Part shown: positions 1 to 6,025 of the stretch, piece after piece
Position numbering within the stretch: position 1 is the stretch's first letter
Layout: every line of letters starts with the position of its first letter
IMG/VR virus record: IMGVR_UViG_3300033145_001743
Location: 1-24,805 of that record
Length of the DNA: 24,805 nucleotides
Direction: 5' to 3' (one strand)
From: a virus
Notes under the pieces: generated by a model
Databases searched by the model: none
The model's input: only the letters and a program-made list of their open reading frames with translations
What the model was told of the DNA's origin: nothing
Translations under genes and position numbers: made by a program

Positions 1-6
1 TTTGCC

Positions 7-35
7 TTGACTTGTTATATATTGTATGATATAAT
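7..35 (+). promoter_or_regulatory. Consensus sigma70-type promoter, extended -10
   Basis: The -35 box TTGACT (7-12) and the -10 box TATAAT (30-35) are separated by 17 bp, and a TG dinucleotide one base before the -10 gives an extended -10. The expected transcription start, about 6-8 nt after the -10, falls at or within the ATG at 41. The first ORF would therefore be leaderless, while the next gene (227) has its own GGAGG. A near twin of this promoter lies at 2168-2196. Confidence 0.8.
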
Positions 36-40
36 AAAGT

Positions 41-226
41 ATGAGAAGAAGATTAGTTACTGTAATTGATGGAGATATATGCTTTTCAACATGTAATGGT
101 AAGTGTAAGAACTGTGCTATAAGATTTAAGTGTATAACCACATCAGATAATTTTCTTGAGATTACTTACAATGATTTTTTTTGTTGTATTGGTAATGATA
201 AAGTAATTCATTATCATGGAGGATAA
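41..226 (+). CDS. Cys-rich microprotein, unknown function
   Basis: A 61-residue protein that I do not recognise. Residues 14-30 carry a C-x3-C-x2-C-x5-C cluster ending in CKNCAIRFKC, and two more Cys lie near residue 48. The same Cys spacing occurs in the protein at 638-841, whose C-terminal CTNCEFRFQC closely matches, so the two form a small family. Such a cluster could bind zinc or an iron-sulfur centre; this is inference. No ribosome binding site precedes the ATG, which lies only 5 nt after a perfect -10 box, so leaderless translation is likely. The stop directly abuts the ATG of the next gene, suggesting coupled expression. Confidence 0.65.
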   Translation: MRRRLVTVIDGDICFSTCNGKCKNCAIRFKCITTSDNFLEITYNDFFCCIGNDKVIHYHGG

Positions 227-583
227 ATGAAGACTATTTTTTCGTGCGATTTGTTAAATGTACCTTACAAGATAACAATAAGTGATGATGTATTGTTAGA
301 AATATCAGATGCTAGGATGCTTGCTAAGAACCTTCCTTGGAGTTGTAATCTTTATATACCAACTATGATGATGAACATTAAAACAAAACATAATGAGGAT
401 GGTTTTATTTGCGTGGGGGAATATGGTTCAACAATATTAATAAACAATGATAGTATATTAGAAAAAGATATATTAAGCATACCAGACGTATATCTCACGA
501 ATACTTTTAAGTTTAATCTCATAGACATCATATTTAGTTTGGACGAGGTTGATATAGAGTTAATAGCTAGATTAAAACAATAA
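227..583 (+). CDS. Hypothetical phage protein
   Basis: A 118-residue acidic protein with no motif, signal peptide or membrane segment that I recognise. The ATG follows immediately on the TAA of the preceding gene, and a good GGAGG (219-223) lies just upstream, inside the end of that gene. The two are probably translated from the same transcript, started by the promoter at 7-35. Alternating hydrophobic and charged residues suggest a compact globular fold. The function cannot be assigned from sequence. Confidence 0.7.
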   Translation: MKTIFSCDLLNVPYKITISDDVLLEISDARMLAKNLPWSCNLYIPTMMMNIKTKHNEDGFICVGEYGSTILINNDSILEKDILSIPDVYLTNTFKFNLIDIIFSLDEVDIELIARLKQ

Positions 584-597
584 ATTCCAGATTGTTT

Positions 598-628
598 TTC
601 ACTAAATTGAATAATCTGTTAATATATA
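598..628 (+). promoter_or_regulatory. Bipartite promoter-like motif, copy A
   Basis: TTCACTAAA (598-606), 11 bp, then GTTAATATATA (618-628). Exactly the same two boxes with the same spacing recur at 17554-17584. It lies in the short gap after the gene ending at 583 and ends 9 nt before the ATG at 638. It lacks a consensus -35, so a phage-encoded or phage-modified polymerase specificity is one explanation. The promoter role is inferred. Confidence 0.5.
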
Positions 629-637
629 AGTAGAGAC

Positions 638-841
638 ATGTTTGTTAAAATAAAAATAGAAGATATAGTTGATGTTTATTGTGGTGGAGATTGTAGTCAT
701 TGTTTACTAAATAACATTTGTGACCGTGTTAAGGATGTTACTATTAGTATTAACTACTATGATAAATTACAAATGTGTCGTGGAGTAAAGGGAGTGTTCT
801 GTACAAATTGTGAATTTAGATTTCAGTGCTGGACAAGATAA
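638..841 (+). CDS. Cys-rich microprotein, paralogue of the first gene
   Basis: A 67-residue protein with two Cys clusters: C-x3-C-x2-C-x5-C at about residues 15-28, the same spacing as in the protein at 41-226, and a C-terminal C-x2-C-x5-C (CTNCEFRFQC) close to that protein's CKNCAIRFKC. Seven or more Cys in so short a chain point to metal binding (zinc or Fe-S), although no known family can be named. The ribosome binding site is weak (GAGA close to the ATG). The bipartite motif at 598-628 lies directly upstream and may drive it. Confidence 0.65.
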   Translation: MFVKIKIEDIVDVYCGGDCSHCLLNNICDRVKDVTISINYYDKLQMCRGVKGVFCTNCEFRFQCWTR

Positions 842-844
842 ATT

Positions 845-1033
845 ATGAGTGTAGAGTTAATAAAATCAATGGTACGTCCTATTTTGATTATCAGCGGGTG
901 GGGAGTATGGTTATATATGATTTTGTCGGGAATCACTATACCAGAAACACTATCCCTATTTGTTGCTGCCATCTCTGGTGAGTATTTTGCGGAAAGAGCA
1001 TATAAGCGAATTAAAGAAACGAAAGAAACTTGA
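845..1033 (+). CDS. Small membrane protein, holin-like
   Basis: A 62-residue protein with a hydrophobic segment at about residues 11-29, a second weaker one at about 33-46 (after a Pro-Glu turn), and a basic C-terminal tail. Two short helices followed by a pattern like GEYFAERAYKRIKE and a charged tail is the layout of many small phage holins, which open the inner membrane at lysis. No endolysin is visible nearby, so the assignment rests on topology only. It starts 4 nt after the previous stop and overlaps the next gene in another frame. Confidence 0.5.
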   Translation: MSVELIKSMVRPILIISGWGVWLYMILSGITIPETLSLFVAAISGEYFAERAYKRIKETKET

Positions 1034-1580
1034 AAAACATATAGCTAGTATAAAAATAAGCAAGCCGTATCGGACCACTAAAAAAACTGAGGACCAATCT
1101 TTACCATTTATTGTAGGTATATTTAGGAAGTTGATGAAAGATGATATGCCTCCGACACAATCAGAATTCATTGCTGAATTTAGAAAACAATACCCCCAAA
1201 TTAAGTCAGGTGGTATAACATCAAGATTAAAAAGATTTTACTTATCTTATATTAGAGAATATCATCTATATTTTATACTGAAGCGGCACTTTAAAACTGT
1301 TATATATGATGAAGAATTAGATTTAAATGGTGTTGATTATGTAGTATATTACAAAAGACACAAGTTTAATATACATGCCTTTGTTAATACCAAAAATGGT
1401 AAATACTGGAGAAAGGTAAAAAATAATAGACACAACTTTAAAGGTAGACATGTTGATATACCAATGAATTTTGATGAGGGATATAAGTGTGGTGATATAT
1501 TCTTATATACAGATAAACAGGTTGAACATTTAAAGAAAAAAATGGAAAAAATATTGCTGGTAGAAAAGAAACATCACTGA
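987..1580 (+). CDS. Basic protein of unknown function, possible nuclease
   Basis: About 197 residues, strongly basic, starting inside the holin-like gene in a different frame. The start is unclear: the open frame reaches back to TTG 960, but TTG 987 has a GGTGAG 4 nt upstream. The first ATG (1134) would cut a coherent helical N-terminal region. The centre has a GVDYVVYY strand followed by a NIHAFVNTK strand and a basic KNNRH segment, then GDIFLYTDKQVEHL near the end. The arrangement of an acidic residue in one strand and a Lys after the next is reminiscent of PD-(D/E)XK nucleases, but the second acidic residue is not obvious. Treat the nuclease idea as weak. Confidence 0.55.
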   Translation: MRKEHISELKKRKKLEKHIASIKISKPYRTTKKTEDQSLPFIVGIFRKLMKDDMPPTQSEFIAEFRKQYPQIKSGGITSRLKRFYLSYIREYHLYFILKRHFKTVIYDEELDLNGVDYVVYYKRHKFNIHAFVNTKNGKYWRKVKNNRHNFKGRHVDIPMNFDEGYKCGDIFLYTDKQVEHLKKKMEKILLVEKKHH

Positions 1581-1697
1581 CATTATTTTTAAAAACTTAC
1601 ACTCAAAATTGACATTATTTTTTGACAAGAAAAAAGACATCTTAATAAGGTCTTAATATTTATTAAAACAATACTCTATTATTAATATATATTTGTA
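1577..1697. other. Repeat-rich intergenic region
   Basis: A 117-bp gap (plus the end of the previous gene) with TGACATTATTTTT twice (1577-1589 and 1610-1622), a duplicated CTTAATA (1641-1647 and 1652-1658) and a short inverted pair AAGAC/GTCTT. TTAATATATA at 1682-1691 matches the right half of the bipartite motif at 598-628, with a 7/9 match to its left half (TTTATTAAA, 1659-1667) at a longer 13-bp spacing. It looks like a control region, but no consensus sigma70 promoter can be drawn here. Confidence 0.4.
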
Positions 1698-1901
1698 ATG
1701 AAAAATAAAATAATTAAACAATTAAAACGAACACGCCAAAAGCTAAATAATATTATAGATTTGTTTGAAAGTTTAGAAGAAGACAACGATAAGGAAAATA
1801 ATATTAAAGTTTTTAATATTACTTTCCATGTTTTTGATATGGTTGATATGATTTCTAAAGTAGAGATTGATATATATAAGTATTTTAAGAGGAGAGGTTA
1901 A
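1698..1901 (+). CDS. Hypothetical small helical protein
   Basis: A 67-residue protein rich in Lys, Asn, Ile and Asp, predicted by eye to be mostly helical. The basic N-terminal helix (residues 1-18) may bind nucleic acid. No family is recognised. There is no Shine-Dalgarno sequence before the ATG; instead TTAATATATA ends 6 nt upstream, so the message may be leaderless or nearly so. The next gene starts 1 nt after this stop, and its ribosome binding site lies in this gene's last codons. Confidence 0.6.
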   Translation: MKNKIIKQLKRTRQKLNNIIDLFESLEEDNDKENNIKVFNITFHVFDMVDMISKVEIDIYKYFKRRG

Positions 1902-1902
1902 T

Positions 1903-2166
1903 ATGGAATGTTCTTTAGCTAAAAATTTAAAAGAAGACCATGAAACAATGAAAAACCCGAAGCTCGGAAAGGTTTTTGTAATGTGTCCAGTGCTTGGTAC
2001 CCAAATTTGTTATTGGTGTTGTCTTCATATATCTAATATAGCAGATCCAATGACAAGAGGTTATACTATTAAAAATTTTACAGAGTATTATAATCTAATA
2101 CCAAAAATCTGTAATAGGACTTGGGACAACATTTTTGAAACTTGTTGTGTTTGTAGAGACAGATAA
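1903..2166 (+). CDS. Cys-rich small protein, unknown
   Basis: An 87-residue protein with nine Cys, including an ICYWCC group near residue 35 and CCVC near the C-terminus, arranged like one or two metal-binding knuckles. The spacing differs from that of the two microproteins upstream. The start was placed at ATG 1903 because AGGAGAGG ends 4 nt before it; an upstream TTG/ATA extension in the same frame overlaps the previous gene and lacks such a site. The function is unknown. Confidence 0.6.
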   Translation: MECSLAKNLKEDHETMKNPKLGKVFVMCPVLGTQICYWCCLHISNIADPMTRGYTIKNFTEYYNLIPKICNRTWDNIFETCCVCRDR

Positions 2167-2167
2167 C

Positions 2168-2196
2168 TTGACACGTTGAGTACTATATGGTATAAT
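2168..2196 (+). promoter_or_regulatory. Perfect consensus sigma70 promoter, extended -10
   Basis: TTGACA (2168-2173), a 17-bp spacer, and TATAAT (2191-2196) preceded by TGG, an ideal extended -10 promoter. The next start codon, ATG 2201, begins 5 nt after the -10. The transcript would thus begin at or just inside the start codon, as for the promoter at 7-35. It probably drives the unknown gene at 2201 and dut. Confidence 0.85.
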
Positions 2197-2200
2197 AATA

Positions 2201-2422
2201 ATGTATGAGTTAAATAGAGACATAAAAAAACTAAAAGAAAACCTGTCAAAGTTCATGTGTTCTGGTTTTTCCTATCAAGAACAAGAACTCATCTTAAGGG
2301 TATTTAAGTCAGTTATAAAAATTATAAAAAATAAAGATGATTTACTAACAGCTAAAGAAATAATAAAAAAGGTAGGTTGGTTAGAGAATTGGTGTGGTAA
2401 AGATGAAAACAATAAAATATAA
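2201..2422 (+). CDS. Hypothetical small protein
   Basis: A 73-residue, largely helical, Lys-rich protein with no recognised domain. The ATG sits 5 nt after a perfect -10 box and has no ribosome binding site, so it is a strong candidate for leaderless translation. Its 3' end overlaps the start of dut by about 20 nt, which would couple the two. A stretch near residues 50-66 (LLTAKEIIKKVGWLENW) suggests an amphipathic helix. The function is unknown. Confidence 0.6.
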   Translation: MYELNRDIKKLKENLSKFMCSGFSYQEQELILRVFKSVIKIIKNKDDLLTAKEIIKKVGWLENWCGKDENNKI

Positions 2423-2834
2423 AAAGATAAATGATTCAGCTATTGTACCAAAACAAGCAACTAAAGGTTCTGCATGTTTTGATTTGTGTACATGTAATGG
2501 TTTTTGTATAAATAATGGTGAATTCTATAAAGTTCATACTGGTTTGGTTTTTGAGATTCCGAAAGGATATAGTGTAGAGATATTACCAAGAAGTGGATTT
2601 GCTAGTAAAGGAATAATAATACCGAATTCTCCAGGTATAATTGATTCAGATTATCGTGGTGAGATTCTTGTTATGTTTTATGGTTTATTTATAAAAGAAT
2701 TAATGTTCTTTAAGACTGGTGATAGGATAGCACAAGCTAGGCTAGTAAGGAATGAGGATATAGGATTTTGTGAAGAGGTTGTTCTTTCTGATACAGAGAG
2801 AGGATTTGGTGGGTTTGGTAGCACTGGTAGATAG
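2403..2834 (+). CDS. dut: dUTP diphosphatase (trimeric dUTPase)
   Basis: Hydrolyses dUTP to dUMP and pyrophosphate, keeping uracil out of phage DNA and feeding dTMP synthesis. All five motifs of the homotrimeric family are present in order: SACFDL (motif 1), PRSGFASKG (motif 2), GIIDSDYRGEI (motif 3, with the catalytic Asp), TGDRIAQ (motif 4) and the C-terminal RGFGGFGSTG P-loop-like arm (motif 5). The length of 143 residues is normal. ATG 2403 is chosen over GTG 2394; either overlaps the preceding gene. It is separated from the other nucleotide gene, nrdJ, by four virion genes. Confidence 0.96.
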   Translation: MKTIKYKKINDSAIVPKQATKGSACFDLCTCNGFCINNGEFYKVHTGLVFEIPKGYSVEILPRSGFASKGIIIPNSPGIIDSDYRGEILVMFYGLFIKELMFFKTGDRIAQARLVRNEDIGFCEEVVLSDTERGFGGFGSTGR

Positions 2835-2866
2835 TGCTTCTAACATAATTGTAGAGGTTTAAAAAT

Positions 2867-3676
2867 ATGAGTACATATAGTTTAGATGAGTTAAGAGAAT
2901 TAATAGAGAACATTAGTTTCAACGATAATGGTAAAGTTGTTATTAGTATTGGTAAGACTGAAGATGATAAGTACCAAATAGTGAGAGTTACTGATGATGG
3001 TGAAATTTCTTCTTCTATAGTGATTCCAGATGAAGCAAGGACCATTTTAGAGGAGATTGTTTCAAGAGTCACAGAGTTTAGCTCAGATGGTGGTACAGCA
3101 ACTGGTGGTTCTCAAATAACATTAGTTGATACGGATAAGAATTGGGAAACAGATATGTGGAAGGGTGCAGTGCTTGAGGTATATAGCGAAGCAGATTCTA
3201 TATATTATCTTAGAACAGTCTCTAGTAATACATCTGACACAATAACAATATCTTCTCTCCCTGCTGGTAAGTCTGTAGTTAGTGGTGATTCATATGCACT
3301 AAGACTTACAATAGGATTGGTTGATATTGATAAATTTGGTGGTACTAGTGTTACTGGTAGAGATATATCATTAGATATTGCTAAAATTGGTGATGATACA
3401 TATACTACACCAACTCATTCAAAAATTACTGTTGGTAATACTACTGGTGTAGCTTTGGCTGCCAATGCTAATGCTATATATAGGCTTTTTGAAAATATTA
3501 GCGATGAAAATATAAGTATAGCACTTGGTACTGCTGCTGTTGATGGTGAGGGTATTGTATTAGTTTCAAAAGGTAGTTATGAAATGAGTAAGAAGGCTGG
3601 AAATTTATATACTGGTGCTGTTAATGCTATATGTGCTAGTGGTGGAAAATCATTATCAGTGTTGGAAGGTGTATAA
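2867..3676 (+). CDS. Virion surface/structural protein, beta-rich
   Basis: A 269-residue protein with a helical N-terminal piece (residues 1-20) and then Thr/Ser/Gly-rich beta segments. Residues of about 85-145 resemble a recurrent phage structural module with a D-x-x-K-x-W ... W-x-G-A pattern, a TVSSNTSDTITI strand and GDSYALR. The C-terminal part (NENISDENISIALGTAAV-like, then GSYEM and NLYTGAVNAI) resembles small phage head or fibre components. GAGG at 2854-2857 precedes the ATG. The stop overlaps the next start (TAATG). A role in head decoration or adsorption is inferred from composition and position before lectin and spike genes. Confidence 0.7.
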   Translation: MSTYSLDELRELIENISFNDNGKVVISIGKTEDDKYQIVRVTDDGEISSSIVIPDEARTILEEIVSRVTEFSSDGGTATGGSQITLVDTDKNWETDMWKGAVLEVYSEADSIYYLRTVSSNTSDTITISSLPAGKSVVSGDSYALRLTIGLVDIDKFGGTSVTGRDISLDIAKIGDDTYTTPTHSKITVGNTTGVALAANANAIYRLFENISDENISIALGTAAVDGEGIVLVSKGSYEMSKKAGNLYTGAVNAICASGGKSLSVLEGV

Positions 3677-4068
3677 TGAGTGGTCTAAATAATTCTTATG
3701 GCTATGGAAGCACACCATCATTTGGTTCTATTACAGCTAATTGGAGTACAGCTACTGGAACGTCTGGAGAAACGGGAGAAGATTTGTGCGTAATTGGTGC
3801 TAATGATACTAAGTATAGATTGCTATCACTTCTTTTAGATGTTTCTGCTGTTACTGACACTGTTATATTGACTGTTAAAATGTTTATGCAAATCAATGGT
3901 ACTGAGAAGAAGGTTTATAGTCAAAACTTTTTGGTTGGTACTGACCCAGATGGTATTTGGGTTGTACAGTCTGTTGTTGCTATTCATGAAGTTTTACGTG
4001 TAGAGGTTGAAAGTGATACTAATGAATCTGTAGCAATAGGTTATGATTACATACTAGAGGCTGCATAG
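3676..4068 (+). CDS. Small virion structural protein
   Basis: A 130-residue protein, Ser/Thr/Gly-rich at the N-terminus and beta-stranded after that. The middle reads LLDVSAVTDTVILTVKM and the end RVEVESDTNESVAIGYDYILEA, a pattern I associate with small phage structural proteins of beta-sandwich type. A related stretch (ADVSLESADTLTFTLKM) occurs in the broken gene near 24250, suggesting paralogy. It is translationally coupled on both sides: the ATG overlaps the upstream TAA, and its TAG overlaps the next GTG start. The precise role is unknown. Confidence 0.65.
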   Translation: MSGLNNSYGYGSTPSFGSITANWSTATGTSGETGEDLCVIGANDTKYRLLSLLLDVSAVTDTVILTVKMFMQINGTEKKVYSQNFLVGTDPDGIWVVQSVVAIHEVLRVEVESDTNESVAIGYDYILEAA

Positions 4069-4775
4069 TGAGAAACCTAAGCACCATGCCAAGAGTCTTT
4101 GATATACCTTGGAAAAGGAAAAAATTTTCGTGTGTACTTGATTTATCGCTGCAAGATGAACCAATATCTACATCGTTGAAAGATAGGTCAGGTAATGGTA
4201 ACGATGGTATTATTATAAATGAGTCTTGGACAAAATTATCAAATGGTTTATGGTGTCTATCTTTAAATGGTACAGATAGCTATGTATATTGTGCTGATTC
4301 ATCAAGCTTAGACATAACAAATAATATATCAATAGAAGTTTGGTTAAAGTTTAATGATACACCAGCGGTAGGTGCTGCTTGGTCTATATCAGAGAAGGGA
4401 GGACGGGGTGGTGGGACAAACAATTGGGCACTTTATACAGAAAACAATAACACTACATTAAGATTTGGGGCTGGTTTTGGTGGTGTTTGGGTTTCTTATG
4501 GTGCCATAGGTACTCAGCTTGGTATCGGTGAATGGAGACATGTTGTTATTACGTATGATGGTACAAATATACGTTCTTATCTTGACTCTGTTATGGATTT
4601 AAACGAGTTAGAGTCTGGGGTATTATCTACCAATGATACTGCTTTGAATATATGTGGTAATAGTGATTACGTAAACGGTTTTCTTGGTGCTCATAGGATT
4701 TATACACAAGCACTTACTCAAGAAGAGGTTACGTATTTATACAGGTCTGGAAGAAGATTTTTCGCATCTGAATAA
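4068..4775 (+). CDS. LamG/concanavalin A-like lectin-fold virion protein
   Basis: A 235-residue protein carrying a laminin G/ConA-like jelly roll (LamG type 3) over about residues 22-225. Diagnostic pieces are DRSGNGNDG at the start, a LSLNGTDSYVYC strand, ISIEVWLKF, GEWRHVVITYDG and, near the end, FLGAHRIYTQALTQEEVTYLY. Phages use such domains in fibres and capsid ornaments to hold polysaccharide. The start is GTG overlapping the previous stop (TAGTG); an internal ATG lies at residue 7. Next to the beta-helix spike it fits a host-glycan recognition unit. The carbohydrate target is unknown. Confidence 0.8.
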   Translation: MRNLSTMPRVFDIPWKRKKFSCVLDLSLQDEPISTSLKDRSGNGNDGIIINESWTKLSNGLWCLSLNGTDSYVYCADSSSLDITNNISIEVWLKFNDTPAVGAAWSISEKGGRGGGTNNWALYTENNNTTLRFGAGFGGVWVSYGAIGTQLGIGEWRHVVITYDGTNIRSYLDSVMDLNELESGVLSTNDTALNICGNSDYVNGFLGAHRIYTQALTQEEVTYLYRSGRRFFASE

Positions 4776-4778
4776 TTT

Positions 4779-4798
4779 TACCCAAAATTTGTGGGGTA
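4779..4798 (+). promoter_or_regulatory. Small hairpin over the spike ribosome binding site
   Basis: TACCC (4779-4783) can pair with GGGTA (4794-4798) across a 10-nt AT-rich loop. The G-run is also the only Shine-Dalgarno-like sequence before ATG 4805, so pairing could dampen spike translation. The stem is only 5 bp, so this is a weak call. Confidence 0.3.
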
Positions 4799-4804
4799 TA
4801 CATA

Positions 4805-6013
4805 ATGCATGGTTTATATAATCCATATGATGATAGTTTATTGATGGCAGAGGTTGGTGGTATCAGAGGTGATGCTGGTTCTCAAGTGGTTAATCGTACC
4901 ATAACTGGTATGTTACGTGTTTCACCAAGTGGTGATGGTACTGATGGATTAACTTGGGATACAGCCTATCAAACCATACCATCTGCTCTTGATGCTGCTT
5001 CTACAAATGTTAATGATTGTACGCTAATACTTGTAACACCTAGTAGTGCAGGTTATGATATTAATACAACAGGTAATCCTACTTGGTCAGCTAATGTTAT
5101 ATTAAAAGGTACGCATAGAAATTGGGCTAAGGTAGTGAATACACACGAAAGTGCAACCTCGATACTAAAACTGACAGGAAAATCTGCCGTTTGTGATTTA
5201 AATTTTGATTTGGGCACCAGTGGTAATGGTTTGATAATGGAGCATGGTGGTGTTAGGGTATATAGTTGTCAGTTTATCGGTATTAATTTAGCTTCTGCTG
5301 GAGTTGGTCTAATTTTATCTAATTCTAATGCAAAGCATTGTAAGGTAGTTGACTGCGATTTTAGGGGTAATGTAACATACATGAAAGGTTTAGAATTTTC
5401 TAATTTTGGTTATTCTTTACTTGAGGATATTAGAATACATGATTGTCTTACTGGTGTTCATATACATGGTGCAAATTCTGAGGAAAATTTATTTTTTAAT
5501 ACAGATATAGGTGATTGTGCAACAGCAGTAGACATAGATGAGGGAAATCAGCAGCATTTTTATAAGTTAATATTGCACCGTAACACAGTTAATATAGATG
5601 ATGAAGTTGGTAATCATATATTTATGGATGTGTTTGGTGAATTATCTGTAATTGTAGCACCAAGTAATTTAACTGGTGTTACTGTAAATACTGGTGGTAG
5701 TGGTGATGTATGGGGAAACGACACTGAGTTACGTTCGGCTGCTTTAGCAACAAAACCTTTTAGAGTATTAGGATTATTTTCTGTACTATCTTCATCAGAC
5801 AAGTATTTAGTTAGGTTATCAGCAGATTCTGGTTCTTCTTATTTCGGTGCTTTTATTTTGGAGGGTGGTGTAAATGTTGCTGTTAGAACGGTAACACCAC
5901 AACCACAGGGTACTGAATTCATATTTAATAAAGGTACAAGAATTAGTGCATCAATTAAAAGCGAGACTGGTAATGATAATATAGAAGCTTGGTTAGAGTT
6001 ACAAGAGATATAA
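4805..6013 (+). CDS. Tail spike/fibre protein, parallel beta-helix
   Basis: A 402-residue protein. The N-terminal ~40 residues look like an attachment segment. Residues 38-75 (VSPSGDGTDGLTWDTAYQTI) match the opening of pectate-lyase-like beta-helix proteins, in which DG...W..A..TI begins the solenoid. The repeats CDLNF, VRVYSCQFIG, KVVDCDFRG, LEDIRIHDCLTGVHI and NTDIGDCATAVDI fit successive helix rungs with buried Cys and Asn. The last ~110 residues form a separate beta-rich C-terminal domain. No catalytic residues could be assigned, so depolymerase activity is possible but unproven. Confidence 0.8.
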   Translation: MHGLYNPYDDSLLMAEVGGIRGDAGSQVVNRTITGMLRVSPSGDGTDGLTWDTAYQTIPSALDAASTNVNDCTLILVTPSSAGYDINTTGNPTWSANVILKGTHRNWAKVVNTHESATSILKLTGKSAVCDLNFDLGTSGNGLIMEHGGVRVYSCQFIGINLASAGVGLILSNSNAKHCKVVDCDFRGNVTYMKGLEFSNFGYSLLEDIRIHDCLTGVHIHGANSEENLFFNTDIGDCATAVDIDEGNQQHFYKLILHRNTVNIDDEVGNHIFMDVFGELSVIVAPSNLTGVTVNTGGSGDVWGNDTELRSAALATKPFRVLGLFSVLSSSDKYLVRLSADSGSSYFGAFILEGGVNVAVRTVTPQPQGTEFIFNKGTRISASIKSETGNDNIEAWLELQEI

Positions 6014-6025
6014 AATGAGGAATAA

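Noticed and set aside
588-618. Inverted repeat CAGATT/AATCTG as a terminator
   Set aside because: Only 6 bp of AT-rich stem with a 19-nt loop and no T-tract; it overlaps the bipartite motif and is probably chance.
845-1033. Programmed frameshift joining the holin-like gene to the next ORF
   Set aside because: The end of the first ORF looks like a natural charged tail and no slippery heptamer or RF2-like site is present.
956-1171. Minus-strand ORF of 71 codons
   Set aside because: Antisense to the holin-like and basic-protein genes, hydrophobic by composition, with no ribosome binding site.
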